A stretch of 35,940 bases of DNA from a virus (IMGVR_UViG_3300035665_000135:1-35940); one strand, 5' to 3'. Shown: positions 12,764 through 23,086, numbered from the stretch's first letter. Notes: generated by a model from the sequence alone, not told the origin. A program made the numbers and translations.

Positions 12764-13090
12764 TTATACAGAATCAGCACCGATGGAATCAACCACAGGC
12801 ACAACCCACTGACAAGTTGCTTCATCAAGTACAGCTTCTGGTGTTGGTTGTGGGGCTATAAACGCGTCACGAACGGGGTCGTAGGTGTAGCCAATGCCTG
12901 CGTAGTTTTTGCGGAAGTTTCCGTTGTAGCTAGTCTGCTTCCAGTGTGGATACCCACCTGACCAGTTTTGGAGAAACCAAACGCCTTTCCATTCTTGCTC
13001 TTGGCCGTTCTGGTCAAGCAGTTCGTTGTTGTGAACGACATGGACTTCAAGCACCACGTTGTTCTGATCTAGCTTTGCAAAGTGAGCCAT
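12764..13090 (-). CDS. Tail-fibre-region protein, phage virion-associated type
   Basis: 108 residues with the widespread phage pattern AHFAKLDQNNVVLEVHVV ... WKQTSYNGNFRKNYAGIGYT ... YDPVRDAFIAPQP ... LDEATCQWV. Similar proteins are common near the fibre genes of aquatic phages, but their role is not settled. The C-terminus ends DSIGADSV, very like that of the gene at 14298-14597. GAGGTAAGG lies upstream of the start. Confidence 0.65.
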   Translation of the reverse strand: MAHFAKLDQNNVVLEVHVVHNNELLDQNGQEQEWKGVWFLQNWSGGYPHWKQTSYNGNFRKNYAGIGYTYDPVRDAFIAPQPTPEAVLDEATCQWVVPVVDSIGADSV

Positions 13091-13098
13091 GCCTTACC

Positions 13099-14301
13099 TC
13101 AGAATGTGATGGTTCCGTTTCCGGTAAATTTGTAGGTGCGATACCCACCAGATACTGTAATTGTTGGGCTTCCTGTCGTTGACGCTGCCGCAGGATACGA
13201 ATCTGGGTAACGCAGAATAATCACACCAGAACCACTGGCGTATTGGTTAGTTGAAGCGCCCCCGCCCCCGCCCCCGCCACCTGTGTTTGCGCTTCCTGCC
13301 GACCCTGCTGTCACTATTGAGGCATCTGCTAACGATTGCACGGCACCATTACCACCGCCGCCATTGCCGCCTGTGCCAGCGGTAGGATTATTGTTGCCAC
13401 AAGCACCGCCGCCACCGCCGCCGTAGTAAACGCCAGAGCCTGTGGGCCACTCAATACCTACGCCACCATTACCGCCGCCTGAGGTCGTGCTTGCTGGACT
13501 TGTTCCTGCGCCACCTGCACCGCCGCCACCACCACTGGGGTAATTGCCTGAGCCTCCAGGAGAGTTACCTCCAGCGTTACCTTCGCCAGAAGTCCCTGCG
13601 GCTCCGTTAAAACTATTGCCGCTTACGTTTGACGATCCACCACCGCCACCAGAACCGCCAGTTGCAGCAACACGCAACGTACCGTTCCCGCCACCAACAC
13701 CACCTTGACCACCGCCCGTTGTAGAAATTGTTGTGATACCAGTGCCAGAAAATGAGGACGCATTACCACTTCCAGTTGAAACACCAGCACCAACTGTTGC
13801 GGTAAAACTAACTCCTTTGGCTAAGGAAAGCGAACCGGTTTTGACACCACCAGCACCGCCACCACCTCCAAAATATCCTGCGCCAGACCCGCCACTAGCC
13901 GCGACAAGATAGTCAATAGGAACTGGCTGAGTAATAGTTGTCGCTAAATTAGAGGCATAAGAAATCCAGCCCTGCGTTGAATCTATGTACACAAGGTTTA
14001 CAGAACCTCGCTCGGTAGAAACAATGCCATTTGCTGTTGAGCCGTTAATTTTGTTTCCATTAGGACTAATCGTCAGATTATTCGTTGCCCACGTCCCTGC
14101 GTAATCTGTCAGCGTGATGACATTCCCCGCAGCAGGACTAGCAGGTAGCGTGACGGTAAACGCTGCTGAGGTTGTATTACACGGATAAGCCCTGCCAGCC
14201 ACAGCCGTAAACCCCGTGGTCTGCACGGCCTGCCACGCCACACTGGATATACCAGATGTGCCTGACTGCGTGATGTTTGCGGATGTGATTTTCGTGGTCA
14301 T
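13099..14301 (-). CDS. Polyglycine-rich receptor-binding tail fibre
   Basis: 400 residues. N-terminal part (about 20-130) with a domain of the kind seen in phage fibres (ending in STQGWISYAS). The rest is a polyglycine-rich region with at least seven runs of four or more Gly, and a closing GVIILRYPDSYP ... YRTYKFTGNGTITF of the Gly_rich type. Such regions form polyglycine-II helices at the tips of phage adhesins. This is the likely receptor-binding tip. It overlaps the preceding gene by ATGA. Confidence 0.8.
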   Translation of the reverse strand: MTTKITSANITQSGTSGISSVAWQAVQTTGFTAVAGRAYPCNTTSAAFTVTLPASPAAGNVITLTDYAGTWATNNLTISPNGNKINGSTANGIVSTERGSVNLVYIDSTQGWISYASNLATTITQPVPIDYLVAASGGSGAGYFGGGGGAGGVKTGSLSLAKGVSFTATVGAGVSTGSGNASSFSGTGITTISTTGGGQGGVGGGNGTLRVAATGGSGGGGGSSNVSGNSFNGAAGTSGEGNAGGNSPGGSGNYPSGGGGGAGGAGTSPASTTSGGGNGGVGIEWPTGSGVYYGGGGGGACGNNNPTAGTGGNGGGGNGAVQSLADASIVTAGSAGSANTGGGGGGGGASTNQYASGSGVIILRYPDSYPAAASTTGSPTITVSGGYRTYKFTGNGTITF

Positions 14302-14597
14302 ACCGAATCAGCTCCTAGAGAATCAGCGGTAATTGAGTCTGCATAAACAGGGTCAATCGTAATAACTTCAATGCTCGTTGCCGGATAAGCACCCTCTACC
14401 CACTGCCTGTCCGAATGGTTCCAGTTCCACTGATAACCTGCCCTGTCTGCTGGCTTTGGTGGACGTACAACCCACTCATGCGACCACCAGATAACTTCCA
14501 TACCTTCAGGGCAGTCCGGTGCATCAGGCACTTCAATCCAGCCCTCTGTACCGTCTGTGTGAGGCTTGGGAATACTTCCGTTTTTACTGTAGAGCAT
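14298..14597 (-). CDS. Small fibre-associated protein, possible chaperone
   Basis: I chose ATG 14597, with GAGG 6 bases upstream; a GTG at 14609 overlapping the upstream stop is also possible. 99 residues with W-rich motifs (EVIWWSHEWVVRPPKPADRA, YQWNWNHSDRQWVEG), loosely like tail-fibre assembly or chaperone-type proteins. The C-terminal DSITADSLGADSV mirrors that of the gene at 12764-13090. It sits between two fibre genes. Confidence 0.5.
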   Translation of the reverse strand: MLYSKNGSIPKPHTDGTEGWIEVPDAPDCPEGMEVIWWSHEWVVRPPKPADRAGYQWNWNHSDRQWVEGAYPATSIEVITIDPVYADSITADSLGADSV

Positions 14598-14605
14598 GGT
14601 GGGCC

Positions 14606-16708
14606 TCACTGTACTGGGAAGGGTGCGGTTGGGACGGTTGTCACGGTTCTTACATAACCAGGAGTGATTCGCACATCTTGAAAGTAACCACTAAGCCAAT
14701 TTTGATATGCAGTTGATCCTGCATTACGCCCAACCATAAGCGTTTGCGCTGATGTGAACGTGGCGCTTTGAGTAACTGCTCCAGAACTTGTGCCGACTAA
14801 GGTCCCATCAATATAGAGCTTAAGGTTTCCTGTTCCTGTACCGCTTCTTGTTACCGCAAAATAATGCCAAGCATTTAGAGATACTGACAAACCAGTGACT
14901 TGCAAAACCGTTGTAAAGTTTAGGTTTAAGAAATATTCAGTTACAACCCCACCAACTATTCTAATAAACCAAGAAAATTCTGGATTAGATACTCCAACGG
15001 CCGCACAAGACACAATCGTCCCGTATTTTTCAGCGTCAGCACTTCTTCCTGCGTTGATTGGATAAACCCACGCCTCCATCGTGAAGTCACCGTTCAAGCT
15101 AAAAACAGGAGAACTTCGGCTTGTTAAATAATTTCCATCTCCGCTTAAGTAAATGCTTGTAGGTGGGAACTTTGATGTTGTGTTACTTATCTGTGCCGTC
15201 CCAACAGTCTCCAAGACATTCTTAGCAGTGGCATCGACCACGCCAGCGTTGGTGTAGTTGAGGAGGAGTTGGGTGTTGGTGATGGCGGTGAGTGGTGCGG
15301 TTGGGACTGTGTAAGTGGTTCCTGTGTAGACAGCGGTTCCCTTTACAACACGGAAGTCGCTTATGTTCCCTAAATAATTTGCACTCCCAAGGAAGACGGC
15401 TGCAATTGATACAGAGCAATTAACATTGAAATTGGTAGAGTCTGCTACTGAGTTTTTTCTAACACCATTCAAATAGCCATACACCGTCCCAGACGACCTA
15501 ACAACGGCAATATGATTCCATTGGTTTGATATTGTTGATAACGTAACCCCAAGCAAGTCTGCGCTTGCAGCTATACTTCCGTTTGATAAAGAAACATAAC
15601 GTAGCCAGTTACCATTATTGTCAGCGCCGTCATCCCCCCAAATCAAAGCAGGTGCGGTCGTAGGGGATATAGATCCTGTACTGCCGTTGTTACGAAAATC
15701 AAAAATGTACTGCCTTGTTGCCCCTCTAGACGTATTCAACCAAAACTCAATAGTGAAATCGCCCGAACCTAAAGCTAAATTTGCTGATGTTGCGTTTGGA
15801 TTTAACCAGTCACCATTCCCATCGAAGTACCCGCTACCACCCACTGCTGATGCCGAGTAGGACTGTGTAGGGGCGAAGGGGGAGAAGGGGGTGACGGAGG
15901 GTGAGCCTGAAGCAGTGATTGTGTAGCCGTTTGTGCTGGCATCACGAAAACGATTGGATTGACAAGTTAGCAAAGACGTATTGCCATCGTTTGTGTACGG
16001 TACTAATGGCGTTGCTATGGTTCTGACTGTTGATGAAACCCTTAAGTTAGAAATATAACCATTCCAATACTGCCCTGTTGGGGTCTGACCAATATAAGTT
16101 GGAGCGACAAGACCGCCTGTTTGAATGCCGTACCAAGTGCCTGATCCGCTTGATGTTCCATTTATGTAAATAGTCGCCGTACCTCCGGTTATGGTTACGG
16201 CAACGTAATTCCAAGTGTTGGCTTGTATTGTTCCACTGCTGGTTATGTACCTAAAACTGCCGTCGTAATGGAATAAAACAATATTGCCCGTTGAATTGAC
16301 TGAGAAGTTAAGGTACGTATTACCTTTAGCAATTATTGAAGGGTTTAGATATGCGTTTGCTGGGGCTGACTGAAGGGCATTCACATAAACCATAGCCTCA
16401 ATCGTGGCTGTTGTGGTCGAAGCGTTTGCGGTACTCCAAGTGCCAAAAATAGATGTCGAAGTTTCTAAGATTGAGCTAGAACCATTGAAATAATTCCCCC
16501 ACCCAGTCTGGCTGAACGGCGAGAACGTGCCTTGCGTTGTGTTGCCGTTGCGGGTGATGGTGAAGTTATTGCTGGAACCATCTAAGAACGTATTGTTCTG
16601 AGCGCCGTTAGTGCCGTTGCCTGGGAGGAGTAACGATACAAGGTTGAAGTAAGCGTCTTTGACTGCGCCAGATACACCCGCAATAAGGGCGTTGAGTATG
16701 CCTGTCAT
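14606..16708 (-). CDS. LamG-type fibre protein with three repeats
   Basis: 700 residues, three tandem concanavalin-like/LamG-type beta-sandwich domains of about 230 residues each. Cues that recur are Y-x-G-x-G-N/D-Y-L, DFTIEFW / DFTMEAW, W-x-x-Y/H-x-A-V-x-R-S-x-G and Y-I-D-G / Y-L-N-G, each ending near RV...G-x-V-R/Y-T. It is probably a sugar-binding fibre component. The domain count and boundaries are by eye. Confidence 0.75.
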   Translation of the reverse strand: MTGILNALIAGVSGAVKDAYFNLVSLLLPGNGTNGAQNNTFLDGSSNNFTITRNGNTTQGTFSPFSQTGWGNYFNGSSSILETSTSIFGTWSTANASTTTATIEAMVYVNALQSAPANAYLNPSIIAKGNTYLNFSVNSTGNIVLFHYDGSFRYITSSGTIQANTWNYVAVTITGGTATIYINGTSSGSGTWYGIQTGGLVAPTYIGQTPTGQYWNGYISNLRVSSTVRTIATPLVPYTNDGNTSLLTCQSNRFRDASTNGYTITASGSPSVTPFSPFAPTQSYSASAVGGSGYFDGNGDWLNPNATSANLALGSGDFTIEFWLNTSRGATRQYIFDFRNNGSTGSISPTTAPALIWGDDGADNNGNWLRYVSLSNGSIAASADLLGVTLSTISNQWNHIAVVRSSGTVYGYLNGVRKNSVADSTNFNVNCSVSIAAVFLGSANYLGNISDFRVVKGTAVYTGTTYTVPTAPLTAITNTQLLLNYTNAGVVDATAKNVLETVGTAQISNTTSKFPPTSIYLSGDGNYLTSRSSPVFSLNGDFTMEAWVYPINAGRSADAEKYGTIVSCAAVGVSNPEFSWFIRIVGGVVTEYFLNLNFTTVLQVTGLSVSLNAWHYFAVTRSGTGTGNLKLYIDGTLVGTSSGAVTQSATFTSAQTLMVGRNAGSTAYQNWLSGYFQDVRITPGYVRTVTTVPTAPFPVQ

Positions 16709-16717
16709 AACAACCCC

Positions 16718-17164
16718 TTAGGTCAAACCGTTGCCAGAGATCAACCAAGTCGTTGAAGTCATCTTCACAGCGGTAGCAATACCGTACTGAGCAAGGCTCC
16801 GTGATCCCGTAGATCCTGTGCCAGCCAAGTACATGGTATCGCTCGTAATCGCAATCGTGACAACCTGCGAGGTCATGTTGATAAACGTCAACACCGTACC
16901 CGTTGCATAAGCCACCGAAGCATTAGCAGGGATCGTGAACGTCCTTGCGTTAGCGTCTGTCGAGGGGTGGAAGATAACCTTACCAGCATCGGCCTCGACT
17001 GCTGTATAAGCCGCCGACTGCTCATTCACGGGGGCATTCAAATACCCAAGCGTTGTGCTGTCAGTAAGCGGCAGCGTTTGCGTTAGGGCAGAGCTGGTAT
17101 TGGCTGACTGAAGCGTGTTAGAGCCAGCCCCGCTTGCATTGCCCTTGATAATAATTGAAGACAT
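16718..17164 (-). CDS. Virion/fibre-associated beta-structured protein
   Basis: The second ATG (17164) has AAGGAG at the better distance; the first is 17167. 148 residues, with the motif DAGKVIFHPSTDANARTFTI followed by TGVV-like strands and SLAQYGIATAVKMTSTTWLI. This beta-rich domain often occurs in phage tail fibre proteins. It sits between the collagen-like and LamG genes. A minor virion protein or fibre part is likely. Confidence 0.55.
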   Translation of the reverse strand: MSSIIIKGNASGAGSNTLQSANTSSALTQTLPLTDSTTLGYLNAPVNEQSAAYTAVEADAGKVIFHPSTDANARTFTIPANASVAYATGTVLTFINMTSQVVTIAITSDTMYLAGTGSTGSRSLAQYGIATAVKMTSTTWLISGNGLT

Positions 17165-17174
17165 CATTAGCTCC

Positions 17175-19013
17175 TTAGAACTCTAAAACGACCCATTTTT
17201 CACCAGTGCCTACGGTCACTGTGACGTTGGTGCTGATTGTTACAGGCCCAACACTTAGGCCGTTATTACCATCTGTGACTGTGTAATTGCTTGAAATCGT
17301 TTGCTGGTTTTCAAGAATGACTGAAGAACCACCCCCGCCACCACCACCGCCCATCAAACGGATCTGAATCTCCTCACCGTTCGCTGGTGCCGTACCAAAC
17401 ACCACATTCGTACCGGAAATCGTGTAGTCAGTGGTTGGCTCTTGTGTGACACCGTTCAGAATGGCTAGGACGTTATCCACCGTCATGCCAGACGCACCGG
17501 CAAAACTTGTCGTTGATCCATCACCTGTGTAGGTGTAAGTGGCGTAAGAAGTTCCACCACCGCCGCCACCGCCACTAATCGTCACGGTCACAGCCGTTCC
17601 TACAGCAGACGCGGTCACACCTGAGCCAACAAAGTCAAAGCTCGTAACGCCGGAAGTTAATAGAGAGCCTTCATCCGACACCGAGATATTAGTGCCAGTA
17701 CCAGCGGGTCCTGTTGGGCCGGTAGGCCCTGCTACTGTTGACGCACTGCCCGTTGGTCCTGTGGGCCCGCTCGTTCCTGTAGTCCCAGTAGGTCCGGTAG
17801 GTCCAGAAGATCCCGTGGGTCCAATATCACCCTGAGCTCCCGTGGGACCGGTAGGGCCTGCAACTCCGGAAGTCCCGGTGGGTCCCGTCGGACCTGCTGC
17901 ACCGTTGGCTCCCGTGGGTCCTGTCGGGCCAGCAATACCCTGCGATCCGGTTGGGCCTGTGGGGCCGGCAACCCCCTCAGCACCAGTTGGTCCCGTGGGC
18001 CCGGCTGCACCAGAAGTTCCGGTTGGACCGGTAGGTCCAGCAGCGCCAGAACTTCCTGTCGGTCCGGTTGGCCCATCTATACCATTCGCCCCAGTAGGGC
18101 CTGTGGGTCCAGCAATTCCCTGGGCTCCAGTAGGTCCGGTAGGACCATTTGATCCGCTCGCCCCAGTGGGACCAGTAGGTCCGGCTACGCCTTGAGCACC
18201 AGTAGGGCCAATATCCCCTTGCGCCCCTGTAGGCCCTGTAGGTCCTGCTGCCCCTGCACTCCCAGTAGGCCCTGTGGGGCCGTCTAAACCATTGGCGCCA
18301 GTCGGTCCTGTAGGTCCGATTGCTCCAGTAGGACCTGTAGGCCCAAAGCTTCCACCAGGAATATTGACCGTAACCGCGTTGCCAACAGCGGTCGCAGCGA
18401 CACCAAGACCGACAAAGTCAAAGCTGACAACGCCGGTCGTAATAATGGCGCCTTCATCGGCTACAGAAATATTAGTGCCCGTTCCCGCTGGGCCGGTAGG
18501 TCCTGTAGGGCCGGATGCCCCTGTGGGTCCTGAACTACCAGTCGGGCCCGGAACAGTCGAAGCCGCCCCAGTAGGACCTGTCGGTCCGCTAGCGCCAACG
18601 TCTCCAGTCGGGCCGGTAGGTCCGGCTACGGTAGATGCTGCGCCTGTAGGTCCGGTCGGGCCACTAGAACCAGACGCGCCTGTAGGGCCTGTTGGTCCCG
18701 GTGTTGTGGAAGCAGCTCCGGTCGGGCCTTGCTGCCCTGTTGGACCAGTGGGTCCTGCACTACCGGTCGGCCCTGTAGGACCCGTGGCTCCGCCGCCAAC
18801 AATAGTCACCGTGACATCGCCACCCACTGCCGTAGCGGTGGCTCCCGGGCCTGTAATGTTGAGCGAGGTTAGGCCAGACGTAATCTGTGTACCTGCATTA
18901 GATACAGGAATGTCCGCTCCCGCTCCCGCCGGACCCGTCGGACCGATTACTCCCTGATCGACGACAAGCGTTATCTGGCTTGCGCCGCCCACTACCAGAT
19001 CAATATCGCTCAA
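17175..19013 (-). CDS. Collagen-like tail fibre protein
   Basis: 612 residues. TTG start with a strong upstream GGGGTGA. Two collagen blocks of G-P-T-G-P-T-G-type triplets (about 77-180 and 223-440) alternate with three related beta-modules at about 33-75, 181-221 and 442-483 (cues [27 protein letters not shown]). A C-terminal beta-rich part follows with two Gly runs (GGGGGGG). Collagen-like phage proteins form triple-helical fibre shafts. The three modules and two collagen blocks look duplicated in the protein. Confidence 0.85.
   Translation of the reverse strand: MSDIDLVVGGASQITLVVDQGVIGPTGPAGAGADIPVSNAGTQITSGLTSLNITGPGATATAVGGDVTVTIVGGGATGPTGPTGSAGPTGPTGQQGPTGAASTTPGPTGPTGASGSSGPTGPTGAASTVAGPTGPTGDVGASGPTGPTGAASTVPGPTGSSGPTGASGPTGPTGPAGTGTNISVADEGAIITTGVVSFDFVGLGVAATAVGNAVTVNIPGGSFGPTGPTGAIGPTGPTGANGLDGPTGPTGSAGAAGPTGPTGAQGDIGPTGAQGVAGPTGPTGASGSNGPTGPTGAQGIAGPTGPTGANGIDGPTGPTGSSGAAGPTGPTGTSGAAGPTGPTGAEGVAGPTGPTGSQGIAGPTGPTGANGAAGPTGPTGTSGVAGPTGPTGAQGDIGPTGSSGPTGPTGTTGTSGPTGPTGSASTVAGPTGPTGPAGTGTNISVSDEGSLLTSGVTSFDFVGSGVTASAVGTAVTVTISGGGGGGGTSYATYTYTGDGSTTSFAGASGMTVDNVLAILNGVTQEPTTDYTISGTNVVFGTAPANGEEIQIRLMGGGGGGGGSSVILENQQTISSNYTVTDGNNGLSVGPVTISTNVTVTVGTGEKWVVLEF
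17694..18347 (-). repeat. Long collagen-coding repeat block
   Basis: About 218 codons of near-regular G-x-y triplets, mostly GPTGPTG units separated by short variable triplets. On the plus strand they appear as repeated CCTGTAGGTCC-like units. The long imperfect DNA repeat can shrink or grow by slippage. It also explains the long Pro/Val-rich open frames on the opposite strand, which are not real genes. Confidence 0.85.
18474..18785 (-). repeat. Second collagen-coding repeat block
   Basis: About 104 codons of GPTGPTG-type triplets interrupted by AASTVPG-like spacers, a spacer also seen in the J-like gene (ASTVPG). This suggests exchange or common origin of the collagen blocks. It lies upstream of the longer block in the same gene. 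Confidence 0.8.
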
Positions 19014-19492
19014 TTTGTCACCCCGTTAGATCTAATGAGGAACAACAAAAACACAATTAAGTCTTGTGCTGGCGTTGATCCGCTTGCAGGGATAGCGATT
19101 GTGATATTGCCGGAAAACCCAACTGGGTTAGCAGCGTTGATGTCAAGCTCTGTATCCGTCGAAAGCACCGACCATGCCGATTCGTCAATGACCAGCGTAA
19201 AAGATCCACCGGACAGATTTTGATTTGTGATGGTCAGGCTTACAGGGGAGGGCGGAGGAGAGAAATCTGCAATATCAAACGTAAGTCCATATCGAGAATC
19301 ACGAACGTTTGAGAGTTGCCGACGTAAGATTTGGCTTGTGATAGTCGCGCCAGTTAGATTCCTTGGCGTACCATCTTCATTATTGAGCGTCAGATTCCAG
19401 TAAGTTTTCTGGTTGTAGACAAGCTCACCAGCGATAATCTGGTTATTAAAACCGCTGACTTGCGTCAGGGTGTTCTTGCTAAAGATCGCCAC
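19010..19492 (-). CDS. Tail-associated protein of unknown role (160 aa)
   Basis: 160 residues beginning with GTG and an upstream GAGGGA ribosome site. Two beta-rich parts ([30 protein letters not shown]) resemble a beta-sandwich. The C-terminus ends in a hydrophobic segment ([11 protein letters not shown]). It sits between the J-like hub gene and the collagen fibre gene and could attach one to the other; this is inference. No strong family match. Confidence 0.6.
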   Translation of the reverse strand: MAIFSKNTLTQVSGFNNQIIAGELVYNQKTYWNLTLNNEDGTPRNLTGATITSQILRRQLSNVRDSRYGLTFDIADFSPPPSPVSLTITNQNLSGGSFTLVIDESAWSVLSTDTELDINAANPVGFSGNITIAIPASGSTPAQDLIVFLLFLIRSNGVTN

Positions 19493-19567
19493 TATTCCCT
19501 CGCTCGGTAAATGACGTTCGCTAAGCCACTCTCAGCAAACGATGGGCTATCTTGTCTTTTCTAGATT

Positions 19568-22500
19568 CTAAGGCTTTTGTTCTAAAGCCGCAATCCTTTG
19601 TTCAAGCTCTTTGATTGCATTTGTCAATACCGCAATCATCTCAGGCATCGCTAAACCCAGCCTCGTCCCCTTTGGGGTTTCGATCTGAGAAACCACTTCA
19701 GGGATGACAGACTGCACATCTTGCGCGATAAATCCTAAGTGCGGATCGGTCTGTCCTATGTAGTTAAATCTTACGGCCTGAAGTTGCAGAACCTTTTGCA
19801 AGCCGCCTGTGTAGTCCTGTATGTTTTCTTTTAGATTTCTGTCTGACGAATTTACCCATGATCCAGCGTCAGCGTACGCATTCCCGTTAGTGTTGAATGT
19901 CCAGGTCTGAGATGCGCCACTTGTGTAAAGAACAAGATTCGATCCTGCGGCATAACTTCCCGAGCTGTTTGTGAATACCCAGGAATTATCTGCAAACGAT
20001 GTGCCGCGCAAACTTGCAGTCTTGCCAGAAGAAAGCGCAATGCTATTTGTCCAAGGGTCTGGAAGCGAAGGCGTGGCACCGGTAGGGCCTGTGGCCCCTT
20101 GCGGTCCGGTAGGCCCAGGAACCGTAGATGCCGCCCCAGTAGGTCCCGTAACTCCCTGCGGACCCGTAGGCCCCGGAACTGTGGAAGCCGGTCCCGTAGG
20201 ACCTGTATTTCCTTGCGGTCCAGGATCACCTTGAGGCCCTTGAGGCCCTTGAGGGCCCTGTGGACCCGTAGGCCCTGCAACGCCAGCAGACCAACTGCCA
20301 TCACCCCTCAAAAATGTTGTGGTGTTGTTTGGGATGTTTTGGATCTGCGTAAAGCCGGAAGATGTGTTTGGGAAGTAATAAGTATTAGCAGCAATACCAC
20401 CAGAAGTGATCCTGATCGCGTAGCCGTTGGCGTTGGCAAACGTAGACGCGTTGCCGCTTGTCGAACTGGTTTTTTCTACAACCAAAGCCTCCGCAACAAA
20501 GCTCGAAAGTTTTAAGCCTTTAACTAAAGGCGAGCCCGCTCCATTAACAATTTGCGCGGTAAATTGTCCGCTAGCGCCGCCATTAAAAACTACAGGGGAG
20601 TCGCTAAAAGGGTAATTAACTGCGTTGATTTTTAAAATCGTGTTGTCGTAACCCGAAACCCCAAGAGAGAACCAAGGCGTCGCCCCACCGTAAGTCGTAT
20701 AACCCTGTATCTCGAGGTTGTTGGAATTATTAATGGTGATGCGATTCGCGCCAGTGCCAGAAGCAATCTCGCCCCTAAGATAAGCAGCGGAAGCGTAAAG
20801 ACCGCCTGACGTTTTATCAAGATACCAGCCAGCCGTTCCGTAGCTAGATGATGTTGGTGGAATCGGCCCGTTATAGTTATCGGACAGAATGCTCTGAAAT
20901 ACCGACGCGGCTATTGGCCCTGTCCATGCCGTCGAGTTAGCAGGAACTCCGTCGACCGCAACACCATTGGCGTTATATCTGCCTTGGAGATACCAAAGCA
21001 CCTGCCCGATCGTAAGTGAAGGCATCGTGGAAGACCAGCCTAGCGGAACGGACGAACCAGACGTTGGTGTCGTAAATGTAGGCGTTGCTGCCGTTTGCGA
21101 TTGAACGAGATAAGCGTTGATAAAAGCAATCCCAATCAATCCAGATCCGCCTGTAGGTCCAGAACCTCCAGTTGGTCCGGTGTTACCTTGTGGACCCTGG
21201 GGCCCCTGTGGCCCCGTGGCACCGCCCGGTCCTGTTGGCCCGGCCATGCCTGTAGGAGACCACACAAGTGGCGCACTAGTTGCAGATAGCGAGCTTTTCG
21301 CAGATTCATTTGCAACTGAAAATGCAAAGTACCAAGTGTTGCCAGCAATCTGTAAGTTCTCAAACTTTACTGTTGATCCGTTTGCAAAAATAGATCCGTT
21401 ACTCAACACCTGAGTGCTCATGACTTTCCAGTCTGTGGCTGAAGGCGTTGCGCTAGATGTATAGAAAAGAGTAACGGTTGTCACGCGTCCCGTAGTGGGC
21501 ATCGTGCAGGTAGCGGAAAAAGTCGGAGGCGCAGCAGAAGGCGCAAGGTCTCCAAGCACAGGAGCATTTAGCGAAGAAAAAAATGTCGGAGATGGAAGGC
21601 TGGAGTTAGGCGCAGGAGCAAATGCTGTGATGCTTGCATCGTTATAAACGTCTGCGTTGTACTCGGAAAGTTCTAGTGTCGCGCCGAGGTTGCCGTCATC
21701 GACAGTCGCCTCCGACACCTTCATGACGCGGAAGAGTTTATTCGTCCATCCGTAGTCAGCGTTAGTGATGTCAACAACATCGCCAGCGTCTACCTGAATG
21801 CCAGGATAGGAAGATGTGATCGTGACAATCAAATCTTCTCTTGCCTGCTCCAAGCGTCGGTTACCAAGGTATTGAGCCTGCACTGAGTTGTTGCAAAACT
21901 CCAGGCTTGTCGTTTGTCTGTTGTCTGGTTCATTGGGATACCGAAGGATCGCTGGAGTCTCCATGTAAACCATGTCCGGCTGATCTCGATTGTCCTTTGA
22001 TGGAAACTCAATCTGAATCTGGTTGATCTGCTGATTGATGTCGATTGCAGAGACCCTGATCTCACCGATAAGATTTGAATCATTAAACGAAAAAGTAGAG
22101 CTTTCTGCTTTGTTAATGATGATCGACCAAAGACCCGAGGCAGCGTTATAGGCCATCCATGAGTCTGAGCACTCCAACATCTTCTCGACGTTGTCTAACA
22201 CTGGTTTACCTGTGTCTACAACACCGTTAATTCGGTATCGAGCTTGAGTCGCTGAGCCGCCGCCAGAAGGCGTATAGGTGATAGTCTGATCGGAGTAAGT
22301 ATTGAGAGCTGTAGCACTTGCGGAATCCACAAGGCCCGTCATGCCTGCGCCATAACGATCATCGGTCATGTAGTCGTACCAAGCATCTCCAGGCTTACAT
22401 TCTGATCCGCCTTTTGGCAAGTGTGTGCAGTAGAACGTGATTGGCTGTAGACCGGTCGTCCCTGCATCCGCGTTGTAATTAAGTTTGACAATGGCAAACG

Positions 22501-23083
22501 CCAAACCATTCATCTGCCTACCAGACGAAGGCCAACGTAAGGCAGCAGGAATATCTGCGCCGCCCATAAATACATTGGGAGCCGTACCGTTTACAGCGGT
22601 GATAACACCAGCTTGAGTTGAGGTGTAAAGGCTGATGTAAAGATTGCCGCTAATTTTCGTGTCTGCGTTGCCGTCGCCATCTGTCAACGAAATGACTTTT
22701 GTTTGATCTGTATTATCAAATGTTATAAGACGGTCGCCGTAGTAAAACTTAGTTCGATCATAAGTAAAGGTTGCAGACGCATCTGAAGAGATGGAAGAGA
22801 TCGCAATGACGTAATACATCGTCTTTTGATCTGTGGAGAGAACGGCATCAACAAACGTACCGCCTAACCATGCGCTGCCATAAACGACAGGGATTGAATT
22901 GTTATTAGCCGGCGGCATTTGCTGCCGAGCGCCCATGTCCTGAGCCTGGGACGGCTTGCTACCAAACGCCCTTGTGACGACATAGGACACTGCAAAGTTA
23001 ATTGCAAATGTCGCAGCCGCTAAAGCTATAGATCCAGCTTGTAACGTAACGCCAAGGGCTGATAAAACGATGGATGCTGGCAT
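19568..23083 (-). CDS. J-like central tail fibre/hub fused to collagen and S74 chaperone
   Basis: 1171 residues. An N-terminal hydrophobic stretch (15-38), then hub-type regions as in lambda J ([47 protein letters not shown]). A fibronectin-like module (about 510-608), collagen block 612-648, a central beta part, collagen block 936-1003 and a C-terminal S74 intramolecular chaperone (about 1078-1171, with S1080-D1081 in [10 protein letters not shown]). S74 domains trimerise the fibre and then cut themselves off before the Ser. Host recognition is likely. The combination in one chain is unusual. Confidence 0.85.
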   Translation of the reverse strand: MPASIVLSALGVTLQAGSIALAAATFAINFAVSYVVTRAFGSKPSQAQDMGARQQMPPANNNSIPVVYGSAWLGGTFVDAVLSTDQKTMYYVIAISSISSDASATFTYDRTKFYYGDRLITFDNTDQTKVISLTDGDGNADTKISGNLYISLYTSTQAGVITAVNGTAPNVFMGGADIPAALRWPSSGRQMNGLAFAIVKLNYNADAGTTGLQPITFYCTHLPKGGSECKPGDAWYDYMTDDRYGAGMTGLVDSASATALNTYSDQTITYTPSGGGSATQARYRINGVVDTGKPVLDNVEKMLECSDSWMAYNAASGLWSIIINKAESSTFSFNDSNLIGEIRVSAIDINQQINQIQIEFPSKDNRDQPDMVYMETPAILRYPNEPDNRQTTSLEFCNNSVQAQYLGNRRLEQAREDLIVTITSSYPGIQVDAGDVVDITNADYGWTNKLFRVMKVSEATVDDGNLGATLELSEYNADVYNDASITAFAPAPNSSLPSPTFFSSLNAPVLGDLAPSAAPPTFSATCTMPTTGRVTTVTLFYTSSATPSATDWKVMSTQVLSNGSIFANGSTVKFENLQIAGNTWYFAFSVANESAKSSLSATSAPLVWSPTGMAGPTGPGGATGPQGPQGPQGNTGPTGGSGPTGGSGLIGIAFINAYLVQSQTAATPTFTTPTSGSSVPLGWSSTMPSLTIGQVLWYLQGRYNANGVAVDGVPANSTAWTGPIAASVFQSILSDNYNGPIPPTSSSYGTAGWYLDKTSGGLYASAAYLRGEIASGTGANRITINNSNNLEIQGYTTYGGATPWFSLGVSGYDNTILKINAVNYPFSDSPVVFNGGASGQFTAQIVNGAGSPLVKGLKLSSFVAEALVVEKTSSTSGNASTFANANGYAIRITSGGIAANTYYFPNTSSGFTQIQNIPNNTTTFLRGDGSWSAGVAGPTGPQGPQGPQGPQGDPGPQGNTGPTGPASTVPGPTGPQGVTGPTGAASTVPGPTGPQGATGPTGATPSLPDPWTNSIALSSGKTASLRGTSFADNSWVFTNSSGSYAAGSNLVLYTSGASQTWTFNTNGNAYADAGSWVNSSDRNLKENIQDYTGGLQKVLQLQAVRFNYIGQTDPHLGFIAQDVQSVIPEVVSQIETPKGTRLGLAMPEMIAVLTNAIKELEQRIAALEQKP
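20075..20278 (-). repeat. Collagen-coding block 2 of the J-like gene
   Basis: Codons 936-1003 encode GPQGPQ and GPTGP-type triplets with ASTVPG spacers, immediately before the C-terminal fibre tip and S74 domain. Confidence 0.8.
21140..21250 (-). repeat. Collagen-coding block 1 of the J-like gene
   Basis: Codons 612-648 encode a short collagen stretch ([24 protein letters not shown]). It marks the junction between the conserved J-like half and the variable C-terminal half. Confidence 0.8.
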
Positions 23084-23086
23084 GAT

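Noticed and set aside
17694-18785. CRISPR-like short regular repeats
   Set aside because: The repeats are collagen triplet codons without unique spacers of constant length, and no cas genes are present.
17842-18957. Long Pro/Val-rich open frames on the plus strand across the collagen gene (GPVGPV repeats)
   Set aside because: They are the antisense reading of GPTGPT codons. The minus-strand frame has a proper start, ribosome site and fibre context.
19852-20515. Other long frames in the J-like gene region on both strands
   Set aside because: They follow from the collagen-coding repeats and lack ribosome sites; the J-like frame covers the region.
13099-23083. Diversity-generating retroelement variable region in fibre genes
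   Set aside because: No reverse transcriptase gene or template repeat with A-directed changes was seen in the window.
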